The translations under genes were made by a program, and so were the position numbers. The notes under the pieces are model-generated. The model did not search any database, had not been told where the DNA came from, and worked only from the letters and a program-made list of their open reading frames with translations. Below, piece after piece: positions 10,301-17,118 of a stretch of DNA of 54,399 nt; the stretch's first letter is position 1, and every line of letters starts with the position of its first letter. This DNA is from Spirochaetota bacterium (lineage in GTDB: Bacteria; Spirochaetota; UBA4802; JAFGDQ01): the NCBI GenBank assembly GCA_016934735.1, contig JAFGSG010000001.1:1-54399 (forward strand). The letters are read 5' to 3'.

Positions 10301-11614
10301 GGGTACTCGAACAAGCAGCAGATGACTTTCGCGACTGTAGGCGTGGGCACAATTAACGTCCGCGACGGGAAGAGCGATCTTTTGAAGCTGAACAGGGACG
10401 TAAACAAAGCGCAATACCAGACTGTGGATGTGGGACTCTCGGGCGGATTTACTGTGGACAGCACGACTGTGAATGTAATGTTGCACCCAATAGCTACGGT
10501 AGAGAATACAATTGCTGCGCTTGTGCAGGGGTATAGGGATGGAAGAGAGACGACGGAGAAAATAGCCAAAACGACAGTGGAAATGTATGAGCGTTCTACT
10601 AATTTATTATTTAACGATGCAGAATCCTGTACAAAAGGATTTTACACAAATAACGAAGTATATTCGATAAAGACTGCGCTTTCCGGACTCGATCCGAATA
10701 CTAACCAAGTTATAAACGGGTCAAAAATTGCAAGAGATGAAAATGGGAATATTAGTTGTATATTTGATTATTCTCCCGACGGCACTCAAACGAACATGTA
10801 CCAATTCGGTGATTTGGAAAATATAACTGATTATAAGCAAATAAATTATATTGTAGCCGATGGAGAACAATTAAGAAGCCATGAGTTGATTTACTCGGGT
10901 GATTCCAAGATATCCAATATCTATGATAGTTCAGGTGACAGCATCTACAGGTCGGCTAATTATGAGTACAGTAATGGTACTTACAATTTGAACTATGTTG
11001 ATGACTGGCTAACTGCCGCAAACGGCAATATAATCCCGGATATTAAACAGTTTGATCCATATTATTCTGGAACGATTATGAACGATAACAGGATGGCTAA
11101 AGTCAATGTCATGGGAGTTTACAGCTATGATAAGGTTGATATAAATAATAGCAACAATTATATAGGAACTTCCGGATGTCTTATTACTTCGACTGCAATT
11201 ATTGATAACTTTTATGGAGGTAATTATGGGGATCCACAGAAAATGGATACTTTTGCCGATAAAAACGGACTCTATTATAATAAATATCAAGCGGTTGTCA
11301 ATTTTCCGATTTTAGTTGAAAAATTAGGTTATAACCAAAAAACACTAGAAATTGGTGGAGTTAATGCATTTATACCACAAATTGACAATAATCTTAATGA
11401 AAATATACCAACAATAATTCATTACACTAATAATCCACAAGATAGTCATTTCGCAATCATTGGAGGAGAAAGAATATATGGAAATGGAGATAAAGACTAT
11501 TTGGTTCGCGATCCAGGTTCTTCATTTCCTGAAAGATCAGTATTAAATGGAGAAAAACTTAACAATAGACGTGGTGAAGTAAAGGAAATTTATTATATGT
11601 ATAAAGAAGATTAA
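4325..11614 (+). CDS. Filamentous haemagglutinin / CdiA-like TpsA exoprotein with a C39-like peptidase C-terminal domain
   Basis: A 2429-residue secreted filamentous protein. A long N-terminal signal region (residues 1-43, ending LALPVFA) precedes a TPS domain with GGAILGNPNY and the diagnostic NPNGI motif near residue 155. Beta-helix haemagglutinin repeats follow (many NAGGDI/INAEGN-like units). Residues about 895-1010 match the conserved CdiA/FHA region with SRYLIET, GSDYFFEK, LLGDAYYEQ and IIWYVE. Residues about 1610-1700 are a charged helical insertion. Repeats continue to about residue 2080. The last 340 residues are AT-rich and differ in style: they carry TSGCLITSTA (Cys2285), SHFAIIGG (His2375) and VRDPGS (Asp2396), the order expected for a C39-like papain-fold cysteine peptidase. 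I saw no VENN motif. Role inferred: contact-dependent toxin or processed adhesin exported by the upstream transporter. Toxicity is not shown by sequence. Confidence 0.88.
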   Translation: MKKIIKAFINFRTLKQIIKQAFVQALVLVLIGELSILALPVFAVDGIAVDPNAGNKPTVDAAPNGVTIVNLAETNSRGVSHNKFTDYNVSPSGVILNNSTAAGVSQLGGAILGNPNYQNGRTASLVINEVTGNKRSNLYGYTEMFGKAADFILANPNGIVCNGAGFINIPRVTLGTGAPLFNNGNFQGLDIRGGNVSIEGAGLDASQADYFSIVTRMASLNGPIWGKDVSIITGTGFYNYNDKVFTQQDSPDGKPEFAIDASALGSIYAGRISLICNEKGVGVRSQSNLLADVSDIRISADGNIELKNVQAAQDVLVASTSGEIVQTGAAIAVKDLDYSAVKTTNRGSMTGLDTVIITGQLDNETGSIASEGDMNINTNGVLNNRNGQIIQAGNEAGSININGIDNINGNGGVISSSGGLSLGMTGDITLSGAEGTLYAARQFTLNADNVTNNIDLEMDGDIIINASGNIQTNSGSKIVSNNEVILNSDAEITNSGTISGDSIAINAAGLENSGEITGGENNTEINTTGNINNSNRISSASDLTINAANVTNEQNVDTPEIFPEISSGNDLTIRANTVTNRAGLIFSAGDMVLEVASLSNESTNVTESTCNTAYIYSQGSLDITGSAESGNTVYNYSGYIESDGDMNIDLGSDGRLENTGADVGLAERTSGSFSIEAPFPSTCPYGYYEVYFTVPILPGTTQTVSGYITSQNNMNIITGELRNHGSVISSRQDMTITANNLINETNIVTEYLDKYQLWWGRFPSYNAGMAALPVNAHDVQSALNRNFVCWTPGWATVASNTKPLIQAGGNLTINTDTLTNSGTIKTPGILSINANSTNNTGYMINDSITTLSYTNTAGNTTSSPPADLQETGAIDISDFVTIGENGDAMFRLDKDPESRYLIETRSEYIDLGNLYGSDYFFEKIDYDPAGEIKLLGDAYYEQKIVMQAILQETTEKYLSENITSDQEEMKYLLDNAATAYKDLKLSVGVELTKEQINSLQEPIIWYVETEVRGITVLAPKIYIPKHIVAGLINNSGTKIAGGSVNINVTDGLTNSGIIKSNSSLNINAGSLTNTTTGSTQAQIRGNDVNLTSQGDIVNTGGAIKADNALSLNAGGDIVNETLVKTTKYHNGEVRSTLGPAATIESGGDMTINAGGDFTNIAANVKSGGDAEINAEGTISFETVKLHDVIRERKHGVKGTTNRTISEGSSLEVGGNLAMASGSDIYFIGSSADVKGNAEVKTAGNFNLINDYDEESFYGKKSSSSRMGTKKKKTTVSTYDTTIVESAFKTGGDLNVDAMDVNVIGSNISSEGNTSVNAEGNYNIIAVNEEHYYKKTTKKSGFGTGGSIYGSEKKTDMVRDSKVNASNLEIKGKYASHSKKDTNIVGSSITAGEAEITTGGNLNILAAYDTHDEQHITETSGIGGGGGKNMYSMSIDAVSEGSTTAVGSMINAGTLMLRSGNDIYMEGSTINANDATIEAAGNFTETTARNTSYHEEIHQSANITTGSGLKDLAKGFKTFGYSFKDKVQYKDGRFSTKLGRADYHKLDTKTDTVTQTSSSLNIANSLSIKAGNDITITGSEINTGGDAYLDAGRNINILTAEETEKVRSEEITGSAVVSAGVKNAAVDVVYAGKALLEAKKALEKAKDQYDDFKDNLKKAKEAVNMGLMDPEDYEDLKGEEKYYKMNIALMTENVVAKTVGLITATASAASSTKTYGFNADLQLDIDAKITKTKSDSVTQKGSVIQTGGNLSLTAGDTAKIKGSNILSQGNIGIEAQNVEILAAQNEQSSSSSTKHAHVTVNVSTSGAVGVNASADFSESDSVNTSWVNSHLSGKNITLKSAKDTTVRGGVVTVEEALDLNVGGNLLMQSVQDTSKNSSHTYGVSAGYSSSKGNGSANGGANFNLGNGNSRWVQEQTSLTGGKVNIYVENKTSLKGAVINSTTGDLTLDTGSFEYSNVKDKNRSSNFGAGINIGKNYAGNSRESSNSYSVNASYGYSNKQQMTFATVGVGTINVRDGKSDLLKLNRDVNKAQYQTVDVGLSGGFTVDSTTVNVMLHPIATVENTIAALVQGYRDGRETTEKIAKTTVEMYERSTNLLFNDAESCTKGFYTNNEVYSIKTALSGLDPNTNQVINGSKIARDENGNISCIFDYSPDGTQTNMYQFGDLENITDYKQINYIVADGEQLRSHELIYSGDSKISNIYDSSGDSIYRSANYEYSNGTYNLNYVDDWLTAANGNIIPDIKQFDPYYSGTIMNDNRMAKVNVMGVYSYDKVDINNSNNYIGTSGCLITSTAIIDNFYGGNYGDPQKMDTFADKNGLYYNKYQAVVNFPILVEKLGYNQKTLEIGGVNAFIPQIDNNLNENIPTIIHYTNNPQDSHFAIIGGERIYGNGDKDYLVRDPGSSFPERSVLNGEKLNNRRGEVKEIYYMYKED

Positions 11615-11622
11615 ACAACAAA

Positions 11623-12504
11623 ATGAAAATAATATTTTTATTATCGCTAATTATAATTACAATTTTCACACAAATTCCTTTCGATATTAGTTTTGCTAAC
11701 GAGAATCAGTATGGGATTATTAAAGGAACTGAAGTTAATTTAAGGTCAGCTCCTTCTATTAATTCAGGAATAGTCCGCCAGTTAATGAATAAAGAATTCG
11801 TTATTTATTACGAACGAAGCAAAGAAGAAACAAAGATCGGTAAGGATAAAGATTATTGGTACAAAATCAAGACAACTGACAATATGCAAGGTTGGGTTTT
11901 TGGAAAATATTTCTATTACCTGGATGAAAATATAATACCTGGAAAATATTATCATGATATTATTGAGCATTACATATTACGAACTTTAGTAAATATTCCA
12001 AAAGAAAATGATAACACTGATAATTATCCAACAATTGTATTTGATATAAGTTTTAAATCTTTAGATGATAAAGGATATATAATATTCAATTATCAATCTT
12101 TTAATAAACCTGCTCATATAATCATGGGAGCAGCTACACTTTTTTATAAAATTGAAAATGGCACTCCTAGAATGGTAATATATACACACACTATTAATGA
12201 CAATAATGGTTATTTCTTTATTGATAAGTATATATTTGCCATATCAAAATTATCAATAATTATATATGATATAACAAAACTTGGTAAAAGTTTTTCTGTA
12301 ATAATTACTGATAAATTATATCGCGAAATTGATAATCTTCACCTTGGAAAATGGCTCAAGAAAGACCTTGTATATAACGACAGCTACATTGATTTTGACG
12401 AAAAGACCCTCATTGCCACGATGCACTTACGTGATGAAAAAAATAAGCCGATGAGAGTTGAGAAGTTTAAGTTCAGGGATGGCAAATTTGAGCATATTAA
12501 ATAG
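11623..12504 (+). CDS. Secreted SH3b-domain protein, candidate immunity protein for the adjacent toxin domain
   Basis: The protein has 293 residues with an N-terminal signal peptide (IIFLLSLIIITIFTQIPF, cleavage near FANENQ). A bacterial SH3 domain spans about residues 28-103, with VNLRSAPSINSGIVRQL, DYWYKIKT and MQGWVFGKYF. The C-terminal 170 residues are rich in Ile, Tyr and Asn and look like a beta-sandwich, family unknown. It begins 8 bases after the CdiA-like stop and shares that protein's unusually AT-rich 3-prime composition, so both appear to have arrived as one module. In CDI loci the gene directly after cdiA encodes immunity, hence the proposal. A periplasmic immunity protein would fit a peptidase acting in the periplasm. 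Alternative: a host SH3b wall-binding protein. Confidence 0.72.
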   Translation: MKIIFLLSLIIITIFTQIPFDISFANENQYGIIKGTEVNLRSAPSINSGIVRQLMNKEFVIYYERSKEETKIGKDKDYWYKIKTTDNMQGWVFGKYFYYLDENIIPGKYYHDIIEHYILRTLVNIPKENDNTDNYPTIVFDISFKSLDDKGYIIFNYQSFNKPAHIIMGAATLFYKIENGTPRMVIYTHTINDNNGYFFIDKYIFAISKLSIIIYDITKLGKSFSVIITDKLYREIDNLHLGKWLKKDLVYNDSYIDFDEKTLIATMHLRDEKNKPMRVEKFKFRDGKFEHIK

Positions 12505-12631
12505 AGCAGTCATAAAGGCTATCGATTTAGTTCCTGTGCTTAGAAAATACGTAGATAAAAAGAAAGATGAAAATCCTGGTAAATATTATTATCCGCTGAA
12601 AGACATATATGTTTCCGGACGAACTGAATAA
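12479..12631 (+). CDS. Possible 50-residue ORF overlapping the SH3b gene
   Basis: An ATG at 12479 lies 26 bases inside the end of the SH3b gene and opens a 50-codon frame (MANLSILNRAVIKAIDLVPV..., ending VSGRTE) that stops at 12631. AGGG directly upstream could be a weak ribosome binding site. I do not recognise the product. It could be a coupled small gene, or the tail of a degraded toxin or immunity cassette, as is common downstream of CDI modules. Chance cannot be excluded in such AT-rich DNA. Confidence 0.25.
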   Translation: MANLSILNRAVIKAIDLVPVLRKYVDKKKDENPGKYYYPLKDIYVSGRTE

Positions 12632-12871
12632 CTATAAAGGACAATCTTGAAATAAAGACTTGTATCGTTTTTAAATCTCAAAAGAGAATACCTAAACAAG
12701 GACAATAGCATCTATACTAGAATGTGCTGCCAATATTATGTAGTGTCTTCAACATAATATGATGCTTTAATGATTCGAATTATATCACTAAATACTATTT
12801 ATACATTTTCGTAAAATTTGAAATGTGGATAGTTATATAATAATCAGGAAATTAACATTTTTCAGTGAGAA
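12632..12871. other. AT-rich spacer after the CDI-like module
   Basis: I see no convincing gene, RNA or hairpin in this stretch. It separates the toxin/immunity module from the right-hand inverted repeat. Confidence 0.3.
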
Positions 12872-12961
12872 GAATTTAATTATGGTTGGCTCTAATAATT
12901 AAAAATTGATGTAACCATTGGGAACAGATTGCGGTAAAAATTTGATTTTTCGAGGTTCCCT
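12872..12961 (-). repeat. Right copy of the long inverted repeat flanking the TPS locus
   Basis: Read on the minus strand, this starts AGGGAACCTC and continues with TGTTCCCAATGGTTACATCA and TTTTTAATTATTAGAG, matching 1-118 with an internal deletion of roughly 25-35 bases. The two copies face each other around the TPR-tpsB-tpsA-SH3b cluster. This may reflect a MITE-like family, recombination ends of an island, or an inversion site. Confidence 0.7.
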
Positions 12962-12999
12962 TATAAAAATAATTCAAATAATCAGAAGGAAAAATTTTT

Positions 13000-13530
13000 A
13001 TGAGAAGAAGCATTTCTTTAATTATGTTTTCGTTGTTTATTCTTGCTGGCTGCGCATCCGTGCCAAAGTTCCCAGCAGACACAAAGTTTTCAGTAGATAA
13101 TTTTAAAGTGAATCTCAAACAAAAGCTTCAGGTAGAAGGGTATCCTGCGGAAGCTGAGCTTACCGGTATTTTAAAAGAGAAAATAAATACTACACTTAAA
13201 CAAAAGAACCTATTAACAGAGCATAGAGCAGGCAATGCAATGTCTGTTTCAATAATAATAGACTATACTCGCAGGTTTGCCGGGGAAGATACGCCAGTTC
13301 CGTCAAAATCTGTAATGGCGCCTGAATTTGGATATACAATTGTTATATCTGAAAATGGCGTTGAAAAAAGACGGATCAGCGAAGCGAAGCTTGAAATAAA
13401 GAAGGGATTTCTTAGCAATCTTGCAACAGTAGCCACTTTAGGACTGGGGAATGACGCTAAAGACGAGCTGAAAGACGTTCAGGATGTTGCGAATTATATT
13501 GCAGAAAAGATAGAAGAAACAAAGAAGTAA
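13000..13530 (+). CDS. Predicted lipoprotein of unknown function
   Basis: The protein has 176 residues with a textbook lipoprotein signal peptide (LFILAGCASVPKF, lipobox LAGC). The mature part contains a conserved-looking alpha/beta region with EAELTGILKEKINTTLKQKN and MSVSIIIDYTRRFAGED, then a Gly-rich segment (ATLGLGND) and a charged C-terminal helix ending ETKK. I cannot name the family with confidence; the shape resembles small periplasmic lipoproteins with a DUF4136-like or assembly role. It lies just outside the right inverted repeat and so is probably not part of the mobile module. Normal codon use compared with the AT-rich module upstream. The start is fixed by the signal peptide. Confidence 0.75.
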   Translation: MRRSISLIMFSLFILAGCASVPKFPADTKFSVDNFKVNLKQKLQVEGYPAEAELTGILKEKINTTLKQKNLLTEHRAGNAMSVSIIIDYTRRFAGEDTPVPSKSVMAPEFGYTIVISENGVEKRRISEAKLEIKKGFLSNLATVATLGLGNDAKDELKDVQDVANYIAEKIEETKK

Positions 13531-13726
13531 ATTTTTAAAAAAGCGTAATAGCAACATTTAAATTATATTTCCCATACCCTGAAAAACACCAAGCATGTTC
13601 GGGAAAGCATTAAATATTATTGGGAAAAGTTAGTTAAACGATCTTTGAAAACTATTTTCATAAGCATATCGATCTCGCGTCCATTCGGATTAAATGAAGA
13701 CGCTCAAGTAGCAGGAAAATTTTGCC

Positions 13727-14166
13727 ACATACGGAGTAAGCGCAGGGTACAGCAGCAGCAACGGAAACGGCAGCGCAAACGGCGGAGCAAATTATAACCA
13801 GTCTAACGGCAGAAGCAGATGGGTAAATGAGCAGACAAGTCTCACAGGCGGTAAAGTGAACATATACGTAGAGAACAGAACAACGCTTAAGGGGGCAGTA
13901 ATAGCATCCACAACAGATGATCCTGCAAATCTAAAGATAGATACCGGATCATTCGAGTACAGCAACATTAAGGACAAAAACCGTTCATCTAATTTCGGAG
14001 CAGGGATAAATATCGGAAAGAACTACGCGGGGAACAGCAGCGAAAGCAGCAACACTTACAGCGTAAACGCGAGCTATGGGTACTCGAACAAGCAGCAGAT
14101 GACTTTCGCGACTGTAGGCGCGGGCACAATTATCGTACGCGACGGGAAGAGCGATCTTTTGAAGCT
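13727..14166 (+). pseudogene. Orphan fragment duplicating the CdiA-like rod
   Basis: This segment translates as TYGVSAGYSSSNGNGSANGG... through RDGKSDLLKL and matches residues about 1879-2021 of the large exoprotein (9959-10389), nearly identical over long runs such as DKNRSSNFGAGINIGKNYAG. It differs by a three-codon insertion (STTDDPANL). A TAG lies in frame just upstream (13708-13710), and the homology stops abruptly at 14166 shortly before a frame end at 14189-14191, so it has neither signal nor TPS domain and cannot be secreted as it stands. An internal GTG at 13856 opens a 111-codon frame, but that is probably incidental. It looks like a recombination remnant of a second cdiA-type gene or an orphan cassette. 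Confidence 0.85.
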
Positions 14167-14208
14167 TATCTTACATTATTTATATGTATAAAAACGGAGG
14201 AATTGTAA

Positions 14209-16167
14209 ATGTTTAGTCGGCAAAGGTTGCTAACTGGAACTGCAGGCTTAGTACTTTCAAGTGTTCTTATATTTACTACCTGCGGCGGAGGAAGCGGGGA
14301 GAGCAGCGGAGGCAGTACAGGTGGAGCAAGCACAACAAAAGCTATAACGTCATTTTATTTTATAAGCCCTGCAGCAACCGGTATAATAGATCATGTAAAT
14401 CACACAATAAAAGTAACAGTACCATATGGAACAGATGTGACCGGACTAATAGCTTCATTTGTTACAATCGGAACAAGCGTTCGGATTGTTGAGACCGGGC
14501 TTATACAGACAGCCGGAATCACTTCTAATAATTTTTCAAACCCGCTAACCTATCAGGTAATCGCTGCGGATAATTCCATGCAGAATTACACTGTAACAGT
14601 AACAGTAGCCGCAAATAATGCAAAGGCAATAACGTCTTTTATTTTTCCAAGTCTGGGCGCAACAGGAGTAATAAACGAAGTAAATCATTCAATAATGGTC
14701 TCTGTGCCGTTTGGAACGTCGAGTGCTTCACTTTCACCGGCAATTACTCACACCGGAACGGCGATCAGCCCGGAATCCGGAGTTGCCCGGAATTTTAACA
14801 ATCCCGTTACGTACACGGTCACAGCTGAGGATAATTCTACGCAAAAGTATACTGTAACAGTAACAATAGCGGCAAACAGCGCTAAAGCAATAACTTCTTT
14901 TACTTTTGCGAGCCCGGCCGCGACAGGCTTTATAAACGAAACTAATCATACAGTAAACGTAGAGGTGCCGTACGGAACAAATATAACCTCTCTTGTACCG
15001 GCAATAATACATACCGGGGCATCCATATCTCCGGCATCTGGGATAGCGCGTAATTTTTCAAATGCGATAAGTTATGCGGTAACTGCCGCTGATTTATCAA
15101 CGCAAAATTATACTGTTACAGTAACAATCGCGGCAAACAGCGCCAAAGCGATAACTGCGTTTGACTTCTTTAGCCCTGCTGCAACAGGAATAATAAACGA
15201 GATTAATCATACTATTACAATCGCTGTGCCCTATGAAACAGATGTAACCTCGCTTACGCCTGTAATCACTCATACAGGCGCTTCAATATCTCCAGCATCA
15301 GGAACAGCGCTTAATTTTACGACTCCGGTTATTTATACTGTCACTGCTGCGAATTCCTCGACACAAAACTACACGGTAACTGTCGGCAGGCTTGCTGAGA
15401 TAACGACAATGGAAATTGCTGGCAATTTAGCTTTTACATTAAATATAGCCGGAATATTTGCTGAAGGCGGCGGTAATGTCATTAACGAAGGCGATTCGGC
15501 GGTTACGGAGCGTGGTATTGTATGGAATGCTTCCGGAAATCCAACTATCAATGATTCAAAAGCATCAGACGGAAGCGGGCCGGGTGAATTCTATGAGGCT
15601 TCAATGACGAATCTGGTAGAAAACACAACATATTATGTGCGGGCCTATGCGATAAACAGCCAGGGAACAGCGTACGGTAATGAAATAATGTTTAATTCCG
15701 GCTTTATTTGCGGTACAGAATATGCTGGCGGATATGTATTGTACAATGATGGAAACGGCGGGGGACTGGTTTCTGCAATGAATGATCAAAGCGAATCTTA
15801 CACATGGATTACAGGAGGAACAACGCAGTCTACACTAAACGGCAATACTTCAGCCGATATTGGAACAGGGCAGGATAATTCAGATGCAATTATTGATCAA
15901 ACGGGTCATATAGGAAGCGCGGCTCAGATTTGTCTTATATACGATGATGGAACTTACAGCGACTAGTTCCTTCCTTCAATAAACGAACTTGAACTTATTT
16001 ACTACAGGCTAAAATATGATGGACTCGGCGATTTTACAGATGGAAATTACTGGAGTTCATCCGAAGACAGCGCCAGTAATGCATGGGGCTATGATTTTAT
16101 TAGTGGCGAAAGCATAAGTAGTGAAAAGAGCAGCCTCTGTCGGGTCCGGGCAGTACGGAGTTTTTAA
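14209..16167 (+). pseudogene. Repeat lipoprotein with four DUF5018-like repeats, an Fn3-like domain and a DUF1566-like end interrupted by an in-frame TAG
   Basis: The start at 14209 has a good ribosome binding site (GGAGG). The first 585 codons encode a hydrophobic leader ending near FTTCGGG (possible lipoprotein), a Gly/Ser linker, and four repeats of roughly 85 residues starting near residues 44, 139, 226 and 313 (KAITSFxFxSPAATGxINExNH, VPYGT, YTVTAxDxSTQNYTVTV). A region ending ENTTYYVRAYAINSQGTAYGNEI (Fn3-like) follows, then a DUF1566-like domain. At 15964-15966 a TAG stands where the family usually has Trp (YSD-stop-FLPSINEL). The frame then continues intact for 66 codons (YWSSSEDSASNAW, CRVRAVRSF) to TAA at 16165. 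The rest is so well preserved that this is a recent nonsense change or a sequencing error. The gene is probably surface-exposed. Confidence 0.85.
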
Positions 16168-16171
16168 CAAT

Positions 16172-16771
16172 TCATTGCTTTAATCCAAAATATTTTTCAA
16201 TATCACTTTTTACCTGCTTAAGCCATTTGCTGCGCTCTTCTTTTGTGCTGGTTATTATTACGTTGAACATGCGGCGGTGAAATGATGTGATGCCGCATAA
16301 TCCGAAAATGCAGTTTTTCCAGATTGTTTCAAGCGGATCGCTAAAAATATTCTGCTCTCTTTGAGATGGCGTATTGGATGTGTTAAACACAATGGCAGTC
16401 TTTGCATTTAACAGGCCATTCGGTACTCCTTCGCCGGAATCGCCTTCGAGAAATTCGTATGCAATACCCGGCCGTATTACTCTGTCGATCCAGCCTTTGA
16501 GTATTGCAGGCGGCTGCCCCCACCAGTTCGGATGAATGATGACGATTCCGTGTGCAGTTGAAATTTCGCTGCAGTGTTTGCGGATCAATTCGGGCAGAGG
16601 CGCATTGTCCGGGATCTCTTCGAAAGGCAGAAGAGGATCAAATTTTTCAGAATAAAGATCATGGAAAAATACGCTGTGGCCGTTTGAATTTAGCGTGCTG
16701 GCGACAGTTTCAGCTATTGCGTGATTAAAGCTTTTTCGGTTTGGGTGAGCAAGAATGACGGAAATATTCAA
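16172..16771 (-). CDS. NAD(P)H-dependent oxidoreductase, quinone-reductase/flavodoxin-fold family
   Basis: A 199-residue cytoplasmic flavoprotein of the NQO1/KefF/MdaB type, which carries FMN or FAD and reduces quinones or other electrophiles with NAD(P)H. Visible family motifs are SVILAHPNRKSFNHAIAE at the N-terminus, GHSVFFHDLY, and GIVIIHPNWWGQPPAILKGWIDRV around residues 75-97 (the active-site and cofactor region), then AIVFNTSNTP. The start codon is TTG at 16771, preceded by AAGGAAA at good spacing. The 3-prime end lies 4 bases from the interrupted lipoprotein gene, convergent with it. A 20-base inverted repeat lies upstream at 16793-16855. Confidence 0.88.
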   Translation of the reverse strand: MNISVILAHPNRKSFNHAIAETVASTLNSNGHSVFFHDLYSEKFDPLLPFEEIPDNAPLPELIRKHCSEISTAHGIVIIHPNWWGQPPAILKGWIDRVIRPGIAYEFLEGDSGEGVPNGLLNAKTAIVFNTSNTPSQREQNIFSDPLETIWKNCIFGLCGITSFHRRMFNVIITSTKEERSKWLKQVKSDIEKYFGLKQ

Positions 16772-16792
16772 TGTGGTTTCCTTAAAAATAAT

Positions 16793-16855
16793 AAATACAG
16801 ATTAACACAGATTTTTTAAGTTCATATTTGTGTGTATCTGTGTTAATCTGTATTT
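16793..16855. terminator. Perfect 20-base inverted repeat, probable terminator or repeat element
   Basis: The arm at 16793-16812 is the exact reverse complement of 16836-16855, with a 23-base loop. The core motif is CAGATTAACACAG. It lies just after the end of the GlsB-like gene, which reads leftwards, so it may serve as its terminator. The arm length and motif also resemble dispersed bacterial repeats. Confidence 0.55.
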
Positions 16856-16866
16856 AAAAACTATTA

Positions 16867-17118
16867 TTATGCTTTTTTAATTAGTCCTATTATAAAGAGC
16901 AGGATTACCGCTCCGACTAATGCGACAATAATTGAACCGATAAATCCCCCAGCTGATATTCCGAGGAGCCTGAATACAAAGCCGCCAATAAATGCGCCTA
17001 TGATCCCGATAATAATATTGCCTATAAGGCCGAATCCTCTGCCTTTCATGATAAGCCCTGCAAGCCAGCCGGCAATAGCTCCGATTACTAAAATGATTAT
17101 TAAAGATGTAAGAGTCAT
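16867..17118 (-). CDS. GlsB/YeaQ/YmgE-family small membrane protein
   Basis: The protein has 83 residues with three hydrophobic Gly-rich segments: LIIILVIGAIAGWLAGLIMKGRGFGLIGNIIIGIIGAFIGG and a final GSIIVALVGAVILLFIIGLIKKA are the family hallmarks. It is annotated as transglycosylase-associated in databases, although the true function is not established; members are often stress-induced inner-membrane proteins. The start is an ATG with AAGGAG upstream. It is probably monocistronic, with a hairpin downstream. Confidence 0.9.
   Translation of the reverse strand: MTLTSLIIILVIGAIAGWLAGLIMKGRGFGLIGNIIIGIIGAFIGGFVFRLLGISAGGFIGSIIVALVGAVILLFIIGLIKKA

Noticed and set aside
5058-10569. Many open frames on the minus strand across the large exoprotein gene
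   Set aside because: They are low-complexity shadows (Ser/Ile/Val/Phe-rich) of the repeat-rich plus-strand frame, with no domains or ribosome binding sites.
13856-14191. A GTG-started 111-codon gene
   Set aside because: It is the inner part of the duplicated exoprotein fragment, with homology continuing upstream of the GTG to a TAG, so it is a remnant and not a gene.
15964-15966. The TAG as a pyrrolysine codon
   Set aside because: The site normally holds Trp, one base away from TAG, in a domain with no link to Pyl; nonsense mutation or base-call error is simpler.
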